From assembly GCA_011317545.1 (NCBI GenBank), contig WUJK01000004.1:1240001-1304000 (forward strand): a stretch of 64,000 bases of DNA, read 5' to 3'. The notes beneath the pieces are model-generated. The model did not search any database. It saw only the letters and a list, made by a program, of their open reading frames with translations, and was not told the origin of the DNA. How positions within the stretch are numbered: position 1 is the first letter of the stretch; the number at the start of each line of letters is the position of its first letter. Positions 22,566-34,081 of the stretch are shown piece by piece. The stretch comes from Coniella vitis. Taxonomy: Eukaryota > Ascomycota > Sordariomycetes > Diaporthales > Schizoparmaceae. A program made the position numbers and the translations under genes.

Positions 22566-24485
22566 ATGGCGGACGCAGCAGACAGTAAGCTCAATCTCAA
22601 ATCATGGTTCAGGACAATCCCTTGCCCCTCCACCTCCACCTTAAGTGCTTTTAATGGCTTTTGATATCTCACTGGAACCCCTTATGCTAATGAATTCCAA
22701 TACAGACCACAAAGGCAATGGTGATTCCCACCAGCCTGAGGCTGCCATCGCCACCATGGAAGTGGATAAAAAGACTCGTACCAAAGAGACCCTTGCCAAA
22801 GCGGGTGACATGATCGTCATCGATGCCCCGGGTGATTTCAACAATGGACAAGCTGTGCGAATGGCTGTCGCCCTCTCGACAATTACGACGACTCCTGTCA
22901 AGATTCTCAAGATTCGCGCTTCGGAGAAGACACCCGGTAAGCATGCGTGGATTGAGCTACCTAGCAGCCATTTGGACTTCGGTTCCATGCATGCAATGAT
23001 GACGAGCTTCACTTATCCGATTACACGTGAAAGAGATTTCTGTTATGCCTCTGAGCATATTTGCATTTATTTGCTTCGTCACACTAAAGTTCTCTTGGAT
23101 GCCAGCTAATCTGACCTCCCTCAAACACAGGCATGACCCCCGCTCTTGTCGCTATTGTTAAGTGGCTCGTTATAGTTACCGACGCTGAAGTGGAAGGCAA
23201 CCACCCCGGCAGCGAGATGCTCAGCTTTGCCCCCAAGCACGCCATCTCCCCCAAGCTCATCAAGAAGGAGATCAAGCTCAACACAGGCTCCATGACAGCC
23301 AGCGCTGTCTTGTTCCTCGAGACAGTCTTGCCCATCCTCCTCTTTGTCGGCGGTGGCAGCCCCAATGTCAATGCCAAGGTCAAGGAGTTCCCCGTCGAGG
23401 TCAGCATCGACGGCGCATCCAACTGTCTTGAAGCCCCCAGCTACGAGTACCTCGCCCAGATTTACATGCCTGCCCTGGAAAAGTACTTTGGCGTGCGCAT
23501 CATCAGCCAGCTCTCGCGCCGCGGATGGGCGCAGATGACGCCTGATCCCAAGACGGTGCAAAAGGGCAAGATCCGCGTCAAGTTCATGCCTCTGGAAATC
23601 GGCACCACTCTGCAGCCTCGCGCGGGCGTCAAGATGTGTGATGATGAGGACCACGACTTGGTCGATCTGATGAGCAAGACCACCCTGAGTCTCAAACCTT
23701 CGGCAACAACTGCCGATCTTGCCGGCCTCCTCAAAGAGAACAAGAGCACCAGTACCAGCAACGGCAAGGATGACAACGGTAAAGACGGCGGCAACGGTAG
23801 CGGACACGGAAATGGAAAGGGTTCCTCCAATGGAAACGGCTTCGGCTACGGCACCCGTTTCCCCGACACCTCGATCGAATCCATCACGGCCACCATCGTC
23901 ACCGCCCCCATCTTCCACTCGTCGTTGATGGAAGCCCTCCGCGAAGACATCGACTCTCGGTTCCCCGGCGCTGAGTTGTCCATCACCTGCGAGGACAGCG
24001 GCCACCTGGACCGCTTCTACATCCTCCTCGTCGCCCAATCCACCACTTGCCACTGGGGCCGCGACGTGCTGCTCTCCAAGCGCCTCAAAGACATCCCCGT
24101 CGCCTCGCTCGCCAAGGAAACTTCCTCGCAGGTCGTCAAGGACCTCGAGAGCGAGGTCAATGGTAGCCTCTGCGGCGACTGCCCGATTGACGCGCACCTG
24201 CAGGACCAGCTGGTGATCTTCCAGGCCCTTGCAGAAGGCAAGACCTGCTTTCCGCGGAACCGGCGCGACCAGTCGGCCGAGGAGGCCTTGCGAAACCTGC
24301 ACCCCGACTTCCCGCTCAAGGAGGACAAGCCGGCGTCCATGGGCTTCAAGGACTCGCTCTCAAATGATAGTTCGCACACCCACCGAGCCCGCTACGTCGC
24401 CAAGATGATGCTGCCTGGTGCCAAGTGGTTCAACGAGGGCAAGGTTTGCCTGGGGGCGGCGCTTAAGGCTGGTGAGAAGCAGTGA
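22566..24485 (+). CDS. RNA 3'-terminal phosphate cyclase-like protein (RtcA family, divergent)
   Basis: Exons 22566-22584 (19 nt), 22706-22936 and 23131-24485 give 534 residues, longer than RtcA (about 340). The family opening is recognisable but altered: GDFNNGQAVRMAVALSTIT stands where RtcA has a Gly-rich GGGQ loop, followed by VKILKIRASEKTPGMTPA matching the I..IRA...PG block. DAHLQDQLVIFQALAEG (about 437) corresponds to the DQL segment, and SSHTHRARYVAKMMLPGAKW to the region holding the adenylated histidine. A Gly/Asn/Lys-rich linker (roughly 260-300) interrupts the fold. RtcA makes 2',3'-cyclic phosphate RNA ends; the Rcl1 branch works in ribosome assembly without cyclase activity. Which applies here is open, given the changed loop. 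Confidence 0.75.
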
Positions 24486-25639
24486 TTTGTTCTCGGAGGG
24501 TTTTCATACTACAACTGACAATGGCTGGTATGGATCAGTTCTGCCGCTGTTCCATGGGTTTGGGGTTCAGGCTCTTTGCTTTCACCTTCATTTTCTTTTC
24601 CTCCTGAGACTCCTTCGATATCGCGCTTGCCCGTTTCATGGGGTCATATTCATTCAGTTGAAGTGATACCCCTTGGAACACACTCACCTAGTAGCATATG
24701 GCGGTATATGGCAAGGATGGACTTTGATAGCCTGAAGAGCACTACTACAGCACAAGAACAGCCTGCGTGTAAACGCGCATAATCATGTTGCGATTACACG
24801 CTTCATCACATGTGCTGATATTCGTTTCTGGCTTCATCGTGACATGCCATACCTCAATTAGTACCATATATCGGTGAAGAAGAGCAGAGACTAGCAAATT
24901 CCTTTGTTTCGAACAAAGTATTGACCCTACCCATTAGTATCGTAGTGACTTGAATAAGCGTACTATATACAGGTCTTTACCCACTTTATAAGCAGTTGTT
25001 CATCTGACTCGGGCCGAACCGCTGTCAATCATCGCGTCAGATTGGTCATTGGAGCTGCACAGTGCTAGTGCACGTGGCTATCACACATGGTCATAGCATG
25101 GCGATACGTACCTACTATGTGCAGTACGGTAGGTATATGGGCACTGGATGCTGTGTAGGAAGCTCTTGGGATAATAAAAGTCAAGATTCGCTGCCCGTTT
25201 ATGACCTTCACCTGGCTTAATCTCTTTGAATTATGTTATATCTCTATACTTGCCACTTTTTCGACCAAATGGATGTGCTGTCAAATCTCGAGCTCCGAAT
25301 TTGGTTGCAGCTCGCCGGTAGAAATACTTCTCGGGCGATAACGGTGTATTTTGAGTATTAGTAAGTAGTATTTGCCCGTGGGCCAGGTCAACTACTGCAC
25401 TGCCTGCAGCCAGGTTGTGCGATCATTGCCACTACATGCAGAAAAAAAAGACTATCACGTTGCCAGAACTTGGGCCACAAGCCATATTAATTCAAGCGGG
25501 TATATCGATTGTGTATACATGAGCCAAAACAGCATAGCATACAAATCTCAGCCTCCACCGCCTCTTACTTATCAGAAGACGCCACCGAACCAGGTACACA
25601 TCTGACATTGTATTGTCCAGTTTGCAATACATGGCGGTC
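24486..25639. other. Intergenic, convergent 3' ends
   Basis: Between the cyclase-like gene and CWC25. Contains TACGTACC/GGTAGGTA-like short inverted motifs near 25,100-25,140 that are common in fungal spacer DNA. No gene supported. Confidence 0.5.
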
Positions 25640-26854
25640 TCAATCCTGGTCTCTCTGCAAGCCCTGCCGGCCTCGTCCAAGCCTATCTGCAAGGCTCTCG
25701 TTGCCAGCCGAGTTGTGGAGTTTGTTGGCAAAGTCACGTCCGCCGTACTTTTGCGACTTGGCGCGCGCCCGATCGTCGGCCTCTCTTTCAGCTTGTTCTT
25801 TTTCTGCCATTGCTGCCAGCCGTGCCTCTCTAGCCTTGTCTAAATCTGTAGCGTCGCTTTGCATGGCAGCAAGCTTCCTAGCCCTCGCATCTGCATCGTC
25901 GCCGTTTTGTAGTTGTGGGCCTGCGGCATTCCTTCTTTGTCCTTCCCATTTTCTGGGCCTGCTTTCTGAGCCATTCTCGTTTCGCCGCCTGTCTGAATAG
26001 TCTCTTCTCGACGAACCCTTGCGCTCATCGTCTGAAAAGTCTCTTCTCCGCTTCCCATCACGATCATCATCTGAGTAATCTCTTCTCCAACTGCCTCTCC
26101 GCTCGTCAGCATCGTGCTGCCGGCTGTCGTGTGTTCTTTCACGGGAATAAGAGCGTTTCCTTCTCTTCTGGCGGCGCTCGTAGTCTGAATCGTCCTTGTA
26201 TCTGCGCGGGCTCCGTGGGCTTCGCGAGCGATCTCGTCGCTCATCCCGACGTCGCCGTCTGTCGTCATCATCCCGATGACGGCTGGAGCGGTGCCTGTGG
26301 CTGCGGTGTCTGTCTTCCTTGCTTCGCTTTGGTGCTTCTTCGGCAATTCCCATTTGTGCAAGCAGTTGCCTTCGTCTCGAAGGATCCTTCATCATAGCCT
26401 GGTATGCCTCCTGCTCCTGTCGTTTAATTGCCACAAGAGGATCCTCCCGAATCTTGGCAGCCGTGTCGCGCGCTGAAGCGACGATAGGCATGGGCCCAGC
26501 AGCCTCGCCTGTGGGTCCAGCGGTCTTTTCGACCTTTTTGGCATCATCACCGCGGAGGATAGAGTCGATGCGACGCTTGCCGAGGAGGAACGCCTCGCTG
26601 GAATATTCGTCGCGGCCGCCGTCATTGGGGCCCTGGTACATCCAGTCGACGCGATCAACACGCTTGGGGCCGCCGGATGCTTCGAGCTGCTTTTGCGTCT
26701 CTTCGATTTGTCGCTCGCGCCGGATCTCTTCGATGCGTGCTTCGGTGATTTTGCGTTCTTGCAGCGCTGCTTGCTCGGCTTCATAGACGCGCCGCTGGTT
26801 GGTCATCAACTGGGGATGCCATGATTTCTTGAGGTTGAGGTCGTTGCCTCCCAT
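25640..26854 (-). CDS. CWC25: Pre-mRNA-splicing factor Cwc25
   Basis: Spliceosomal step-one factor that joins after Prp2 and promotes the first transesterification. Single exon, 404 residues. The N-terminal CIR domain is clear (LNLKKSWHPQLMTNQRRVYE, residues 6-25), followed by coiled-coil-prone charged sequence and the CWC25-specific block (RVDRVDWMYQGP, about 65-76). The middle (about 175-310) is rich in Arg, Ser, Asp and His with RS-type runs, as in metazoan and filamentous fungal orthologues and unlike the short yeast protein. The C-terminal 90 residues are Ala/Arg/Glu-rich. Divergent from csn2 with a 539-bp shared promoter. Confidence 0.92.
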   Translation of the reverse strand: MGGNDLNLKKSWHPQLMTNQRRVYEAEQAALQERKITEARIEEIRRERQIEETQKQLEASGGPKRVDRVDWMYQGPNDGGRDEYSSEAFLLGKRRIDSILRGDDAKKVEKTAGPTGEAAGPMPIVASARDTAAKIREDPLVAIKRQEQEAYQAMMKDPSRRRQLLAQMGIAEEAPKRSKEDRHRSHRHRSSRHRDDDDRRRRRDERRDRSRSPRSPRRYKDDSDYERRQKRRKRSYSRERTHDSRQHDADERRGSWRRDYSDDDRDGKRRRDFSDDERKGSSRRDYSDRRRNENGSESRPRKWEGQRRNAAGPQLQNGDDADARARKLAAMQSDATDLDKAREARLAAMAEKEQAEREADDRARAKSQKYGGRDFANKLHNSAGNESLADRLGRGRQGLQRDQD

Positions 26855-27393
26855 GATGTCGACTCAAATTCTGGGCGACCTGTATAAACGAGATGTCGGT
26901 ATTTGCTTTGTTGAGATCTGATGCCGTCAAGCACGTCAAGCGGAAGAAAAGCGAGTGCGCAACTTGAGCCAAGATGCAAGTTAGGAAGGCACGACGAGTG
27001 GCGGAAAAGGGAAACAGGCAGGCGTGTTTCTGCGAGGCGGGCGAGTGGCTTGTGCGTTATCGATAAGATATCATTGGTGGAGCCTTCCCTACTGTCTATA
27101 GTACACTAGCTGATTGGCGTCCCCAGAAGCGCCCCAGGACTTTGGCCAATTGCCCCTCAGCGGTGCTTTGCCCCCGACGTTGTGCCGCGTACTGAGAGGC
27201 TCATCACTGCTGCGTTCATTAACTGCACTTGGTTGACTTAGCAACAACAACAACAACAACAACAAACAGCAACACTTTTTGACACAAGCAATAACTCTTT
27301 CTTATAGTCTTTCTGACCCGCTTATTCCACAATAAACACCTCTCTCCTGTTAGGTCGTCTTATACGTCTTCTATTACAGCATCTCCCGCCAAA
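26855..27393. promoter_or_regulatory. Shared divergent promoter of CWC25 and CSN2
   Basis: 539 bp between two divergent housekeeping starts. Holds a (CAA)8 run at 27,242-27,265 and pyrimidine-rich DNA close to the csn2 start, likely leader sequence. No TATA box is obvious. Confidence 0.6.
27242..27265 (+). repeat. (CAA)8 microsatellite
   Basis: Eight perfect CAA units about 130 bp upstream of the csn2 start codon, probably in the 5' leader; such leaders are unstructured in mRNA. Confidence 0.9.
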
Positions 27394-28985
27394 ATGTCCG
27401 ACGATGACTTCATGCAAGAGTCTGACGAGGAGTATGACTTCGATTACAGCGACGCTGACGGAGATGAGGATTCAGGCGATGTCGACATTGAGAACAAGTA
27501 CTACAATGCCAAACAACTCAAGTTGACCGATCCAAAAGACGCCATTAAGGAGTTCCTAGAAGTGCCCAAGCTCGAGGGCGAGAAGGGCGATTGGGGATTC
27601 AAGGGCTTGAAACAAGCCATCAAGCTCGAGTTCAAGCTACAACGCTACGATGAGGTTCGTTTGCCTATGTGACGCAAGAGCAAGCAAACGCCCAGTCAGT
27701 AAGCGCAGAAAAAGCCATGTTTGCTGACCAAAAATTCAAGGCAATACAACACTATGAAGAGCTCCTCACATATGTCAAGTCGGCCGTAACGCGCAATTAT
27801 TCCGAAAAATCCATCAATAATATGCTGGATTACATTGAAAAGGGCTCGGATCCCGGAGGTGCCGCTCGCTGCATGGAGCGCTTTTATTCCCTCACCCTCC
27901 AGTGCTTCCAAACCACCAACAACGAGCGCCTCTGGCTCAAGACCAACATCAAGCTTGCCAAGCTGCTGCTTGACCGACGCGACTACCAGGCAGTCAACAA
28001 GAAGGTCAAGGAGCTTCACAGTGCCTGCCGTCGCGATGACGGTACCGAGGACTCGTCCAAGGGTACCTACCTGCTCGAGATCTACGCTCTTGAGATTCAA
28101 ATGTATGCCGAGACCAAGAACAACAAACAGCTCAAGACGCTCTATCAGCGGGCCCTGCGTGTTCGCTCAGCCGTGCCGCACCCGAAGATCATGGGCATCA
28201 TTCGTGAGTGCGGCGGCAAGATGCATATGTCGGAAGAGAACTGGAAAGATGCCCAGTCGGATTTCTTCGAATCCTTTCGCAATTACGATGAGGCCGGCAG
28301 CTTGCAGCGCATCCAGGTGCTCAAATACCTCCTGCTCACTACCATGCTCATGAAATCCGACATCAACCCCTTTGACAGCCAAGAGACCAAACCTTACAAG
28401 AACGACCCGCGCATCGCCGCCATGACCGAGCTTGTCGACGCCTACCAGCGCGATGACATCCACAAGTACGAGGGCGTCCTCGCATCCAATAAAGACCTCC
28501 TTGCCGATCCCTTCATCGCCGAGAACATCGACGAGGTTACGCGCAACATGCGCACAAAGGCCGTCCTCAAGCTCATCACACCGTATACACGCATGCGGTT
28601 ATCCTGGGTCGCTCGCCAGCTGCGCATCTCCGAGGTCGAGGTCCAGGACATTATGGGCTTCTTGATTGTCGACGGACGTATCGCTGGCAAAATCGACCAA
28701 CAGCGCGGCGTGCTTGAGATTGACTCGCCGCGTGACGCCGAGCGCGTGACTGCTATTCACAACCTATCGGTTGCCATTGGCGCGCTGTACAGTACCGTTT
28801 TCAAGGATGGAGACGGGTTCCGCAACTTCGATACCCACCTCCATGGCGAAGCGGACTTGACGGGCGGGTACTTTGAAGGTGTCGAAGGCCGGTCAGGGGG
28901 CGGTCGTGCTGGAGGTAGTGGCAGCGGACGCTCTAGAAAAGTACCCAAGCATATATGGGGCTTGCTGAACCCTGCTTCTTCCTGA
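27394..28985 (+). CDS. csn2: COP9 signalosome subunit 2
   Basis: Scaffold subunit of the COP9 signalosome, which removes Nedd8 from cullin-RING ubiquitin ligases in the nucleus and cytosol. Exons 27394-27654 and 27741-28985 (86-nt intron, GTTCGT donor, CAAG acceptor) give 501 residues, the normal Csn2 size. The N-terminus has the acidic Asp/Glu/Tyr stretch (residues 3-35), then KYYNAKQLK, the TPR-like helical body with YVKSAVTRNYSEKSINNMLDYIEK, and a C-terminal PCI/winged-helix domain (about 300-420) including the ISEVEVQDIMGFLIVDGRI strand-helix. The Gly/Arg/Ser-rich insert near the C-terminus (GRSGGGRAGGSGSGRS) is specific. The closest paralogue, proteasome Rpn6, lacks the acidic head. Confidence 0.95.
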
Positions 28986-30058
28986 AATGAGTCGAAGCTG
29001 CAAGAGAAGTACAGTAGAGAAGTCTATGATGATTGAAGTACCCAAAGTAAGGCTGTGATTATCATGAGCGCAGAACCCTTGTATCAAAATTAGAAATCCA
29101 TTCGCATTAATAGGCTCCCATAATGCTATGGTGAAGGACCGAAATCATTTTCATGGCTGCAACTTTCAAATTCATGCATAGAACGGTGGCCAGAGCCGGA
29201 TACTATATGGTGGCAGTTCGAAATCAAGTGACCAAGGTCAGGACATGGGAAAAGCCAGACGTTAGTATTGAAACCACCCACATAGGGACCTTCACCGCCC
29301 CGAGACTTGTACCATGCAATGCTTAGTTGCACGAGCGAAACCAAAAGCAAGCGAGTGAGCAGGGCGACTTTGAAAGTCCAGAAAAGTTCCAAGCACATTT
29401 TGTGCACGAAACGTCCCGTACCCATCGATATGGCAAATAAGTAGTACATCTCCTTGCAATCTCTATGTGTCGTTTGGAGAGTCTCTGGCACACGATCTGC
29501 TCTTCTATGTCCAGGTCAAGTATTTGCAACCAAAGCAAGCCAGCGTGATGTTCACGGGAATACTGTAACTATTCTGGTATACAGTCACAGCATGTTATGC
29601 GTAGAACAAGTAGTTTGCACACAACAAGGTTGCCTAACCTGTTAAATATTGTACAGAAAGCGCCTGACAAGCATCGCCTTCAAGCAAACAGCCACCTTCG
29701 TGATTTCAACGATTGATCGTCTCAATTCCTGTTGCTGCTGTGGATCGCGTGGTCTCTCCCGGTATTTCGATGGTTTTCTTTTTCTTTCAACGTTTTCTTC
29801 CTTCTTTTTTTTGATGACTTTTTACAGCACCCTCATTAGCATTGCTCTAGAGCCGTCCATGTGAAACATTTCTTCCCTCAATATTTTTTTTTTCGAATGT
29901 GTTTCTAGGAATCGTTGCTCCTCAGTCGTTACAAGTAATTGCTTTGGTTTTGACGTGAACCGAGTGCCACTCGAGAAAGGATCATTAAGACATCTGGCAC
30001 TCAGATTGCGTGATAAGAGCGGCTTCAAATGGGTATTTTCACATCCTTGTATCTGGTC
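28986..30058. other. Intergenic, convergent 3' ends
   Basis: Between csn2 and the otubain gene. Small open frames without family resemblance; T-rich runs at 29,780-29,895. Confidence 0.5.
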
Positions 30059-32620
30059 TTAATGGAAGTCCCTCTTAGCCTCAGTATCCCCGCTAGAACC
30101 GGGGGATGCTTTTCCATGGCTTCTCTTACGAGGCCTCTCGAGTCTCTCCATTTCATCCTCGGCATCTGGTTTGTACTCCTCTGGTGTAAAGTCCGGGTTG
30201 TTGTAGTGCGCCTTATTGAAATGCGAGTTCTTGAATGTGGCTGTCTGCACCGTCTGCTCTGGCCATAGCTTGGAATCCATTGGTTCTTCAAACTGGTATC
30301 TGCTAAATCGAATTGTATGCGAAGGTGTTGTAGGAACACCCGGATTGGGAGAAGTAGGTTGCGAGTGACTCGGAATTTGGAGAGCCTCTGGGTATGCGAG
30401 TGAGTCTGGCGGAGTCTTGACCGAAGGTGTTGGCAACGTGTCCGAATGAGGTGGCGGATACCATGGCGACTGTTGGGTTGGGCTAAAAGGCATGGCTTGT
30501 CCGAGCTGGCCCAGCGAAGTCATGGTGTCCAGGGCGCCTCCGCCTGGTAACATGGCAAGAGGGTTAGTGAAGGAATAGGGTGGAGTATATGCCGGGACGC
30601 TGGCAAAGGATGCAGGCTCGAATGAGACGCGGTTGACCTGATATTCTACTGGAGCTGGCTTGTAGAGAATGTCGTAGTGGCCTGGGCGGTATAAAAGGTG
30701 CATAAAGGGCCCGATCGCATTGTTCGTCTCGGGGAATCGGTGTGTGTTGACTTCAGTGCCTGCGCTGCGGTCCAGGTAGGCAATCTCGAGGACGAAACCA
30801 ACAGGCTTGAGAAGAACCTCAACCAGAAGCACTATGCCCAGTTCTTCAATCTCACGATCTGGTGGTTCAATCATGGACGCACAATATCCTTCGATACCAG
30901 TCTCGCACCATGCCTCATACTGGTCGCGATTGCCTTTGAGCCATGAGGCTGCAAGAAGTCGAAGATGATACAATATTCCCATGGAGGCATCGCCATTGAA
31001 TGTGCTGGTGAGGATGGAAAGGGCCGTTTCCGGTGAGTGAATGTTGTCCGAAATATCCTTGAACAATTCAAATGTCGACTCGACGAAATCCATAAACATG
31101 TCCGGGTCATAGCCACCGTTGTTGACAAGGTAGTCATTCAACTGTGATAAGCGCAGCTGTTCTCCTTGTACAACTTCCTGGTTGCCTTGCTGAATCAGGA
31201 GTTCAAAGTAGCAAAAGCCGATTGCTATCAGGACAAGAGATTGTTAGCTCTCGAAACAACCGATACCATCTTTTCAACAGCCCAAGATCGCAACACATTC
31301 TGCTCCTCCAGAATCGTTTGCCATTTGGCTATGTGCTGACATGCTTGGGCCATTCACGGCTGCCAACAGCGCGGGAGGTTACGCAGGGGGACAACAACGT
31401 AGGTTCAATAACTACTCACCTCTCCAACCGCAATTTCCATCACCCTTGACAGGCCTGTAGTGGGTATAAGATTGTGGTAGGGCCTGTGTGTGATTGTTGG
31501 GTATCAATCAGCGCTAATTCATACCGACAAGAGATTCAGGAAGTAGCAATTCCTGGCAGCAAGCCGACAGCAACTCTTGTGCGGATGGCTCGAAGGGGCA
31601 GAGCTTACCATTGTCTTGGCAACGTAGACAGGATCTGCTTTGGCATACTCGGCAGTGATGGTATCAATGGGTGTTTTGTCGCCCACGCGTGGTCCCTAAA
31701 CGATATTGCCGCGGGTCAGTCTTCGGGCGTAAAAGCATGGTATAACGTCTATGGAAAAGGATGAAAGGCCAATGCAAATGTTGCAAGGTCGAAGCAAAGC
31801 ACAGGTGCACACCTACCTCGAGCTCAGGCTGCCATGTTCGAGCAGCTGCCTCTTGGGCGGCGAGGTCATCCTGGAGGCTGTGGTCCTGCTCCATCCCAGC
31901 GGTAGGTGAAAGACGGCAAGGTATGGAATGGTAGGACTGCTGAGCAGCCGATGGCAAGGTTTTTGGGTGAGACTGGCGGACGTGAAGGTGGTCGAGGCTG
32001 CGCTTGCGATTCTGGTTGAAGAAAGCACGGGCTGCCGCGGTTGGATGGGCTGCTGGTGGTGGTGGTGGTGGTTGGTGTGGATGAGAGAAGGCGGGTGTCG
32101 TTGACAGCGGGGCACTAGTGGGTGGGACGGGCGGCATCCCCGCAAGGCCCCCCGCTACAGTTGCTGTCGCCCTTCTGTGGCCATCAGGCCCCTCAGGGCC
32201 TTCAGGGCTGGCAAGGGACCCGCTAGAGAGGGGAGAGTATCTAGCAAGCGTAGCAGAGCCAGGGTCAGGGGGCCCTGAAAAGGAGCTATGGCCAGGGCTG
32301 GGGCCGGGACCGGGGGCGCAAGAGCAGGGCCCAGGGACAGGGCAGGGGCATGCGGGACCAGCGAGCATCGGTCCAGAACTGGCTCCAGGCACTCCACCAC
32401 CTACAAGAAGCGGACATGCAGAGGATGTGAAGGCGTGCGGGTCGGAGTCGTGGAAAGTGCTGAAGTTGGGCTGGCTGGACATCATGTATGCATCATGCGT
32501 CATCTGCATCGACAGCCCATCGCGACGCTGGCGAGCTGGGTGATGATCGTCGACTGGATGTTGGAGATAGGAGGAGGTAGGGAATAGCGTGAGGAACGGC
32601 GTAGGCGGAGGTTGGAACAT
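30059..32620 (-). CDS. Otubain-type ubiquitin thioesterase (peptidase C65)
   Basis: Deubiquitinase of the OTUB family. Exons 32620-31817, 31695-31609, 31483-31420, 31224-30059 give 706 residues. The OTU domain spans about 270-500: GPRVGDKTPIDTITAEYAKA, the catalytic Cys in GDGNCGWR (Cys about 315), and the histidine block near 480 (NTHRFPETNNAIGPFMHLLY, RPGHYDILYK). An intron lies just after the catalytic motif. Human OTUB1 is about 270 residues, so this protein has an added ~265-residue Pro/Ser/Gly/His-rich head and a ~180-residue Pro/Ser/Thr-rich tail ending in a Lys/Arg/Glu segment. The first ATG was chosen; Met38 is an alternative. The catalytic residues look intact, so an active enzyme is likely; linkage preference is unknown. 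Confidence 0.87.
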
Positions 32621-33996
32621 TCCTGTGCAGGTACTTGCTGCTTTTACTGCTGCTTTTATTGCCTCTGCTCGTATCTCTCCTCCTGAATGAGTGTGTGGAT
32701 GTCGATGCGCGTCTTTGCTTGTCGAGCACCCGCAAGTTGGCGAGATTCAAAGCACAAATCGGGCCAGACGCTCCTCAATTTGAGGGTGGACACCGATGTT
32801 GAACCAAGATGGTGGACTGTTGCTCGTGAATTTTCTCAAGGCGGATTCCCTTCTTTCTGGGTTTCAGTCGTCAGGTGATACAATTCTTAAGCAGCCTACG
32901 ACGAATGACTGAGAGATCGATCGTTGGGCAGGGCTTGTCGTTCGCTTGGTGAGGGTTGCTACCACCATATTACAATTGTCAGTCTCAATGGCGCATATGG
33001 GGCACGCGAACCACCAAAAGCATCATGCAAAAGCACATCAGCCGCCACAGATTGACTGGGCATAGAGCCCACGATTCGGCATCAAGGATCCGAAATGTTG
33101 TTTGGGTAGAAATTAGGACAAGCAAGAAAAGTGCTCTCTTACGACCATGTATAATGTTCCGAGCTCCACAAAGCGAAGTTTTGGGGCAATCAAGCGTCAG
33201 AACGTGTCAGGCTCACATTCGACTTCAGATACACAAGGCTGTCCCAAGTCTTGGGTCGTGTGGCGGTAGGACGAGCAGCCAGAACGGACGCAGCCCAGAT
33301 GACAGGGTCGTAGCAAAGAGGCAAGATGATCTCTGAATAAGCTGCTGGCTGTCCACGCAAGATCTGGTGCCACAAAACAAGACGATCAACAGAAATACGG
33401 GTGTTTGGAAATGTCTGTGTTGAAAAATCGGCACAGAAAAAGCATTGCCTCTGAGAGTGATGAAGAGAGATTGGTTAGAAAGGTTAACAGACGACAAAAG
33501 CGATGGAAACAAGACGTCTGACACCAACACACCATACACAAATCAATGGGAAAAGGGTCAGAGATGTGAGAAAAGGGGTTCCATCCAAGAGGAATATTCG
33601 TGAATCGGTGGCAGCTTGGGACGTCCTTCCACGTAGCACTCGGCAGCGACGGTAGGTTGGTTTGGATAATGTTTGGCAGAGACGGCTCGGTGCTGATCGA
33701 CCAATCTCAAGCAGAGCAAAGGGCCGACTGTATTCATGCCTCTGGATGATGGAGGGACATTTTGTAGATGCAAGCAAGGCGGAACTGTTTTTCGATATTG
33801 GCCAGTGCACCAATGCAATGGAACAATGCAAGAGGTTGGGATTTTCACTGAGCCCTCGAGCAGCTGAGAAAAACACAGCTTGATATTGGACCCGTGTCGG
33901 TCGAATACTACATAGTACATCATAGTAGTATGTGGTGACAGGAACTGTGTACTCTACGGTATTAATACGACCTCAGATAGCGTAGGGCCTGTACAT

Positions 33997-34081
33997 AGTA
34001 CTTACGGCGCAGTTTCCTGGGTGCAACAAGTATCTGTCGAGTAGGCAGTACTTACGGTATTGTACCGCCGTAACCCAGGAA
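33997..34081. repeat. Direct and inverted short repeats
   Basis: An 11-bp direct repeat (AGTACTTACGG at 33,997 and 34,047) and a 9-bp inverted repeat (TTCCTGGGT at 34,014, complement at 34,073). No function known. Confidence 0.6.

Noticed and set aside
23121..24302. 393-codon open frame on the minus strand
   Set aside because: Antisense mirror of the cyclase-like gene's last exon; no domain recognised, and GC-rich third positions explain its openness.
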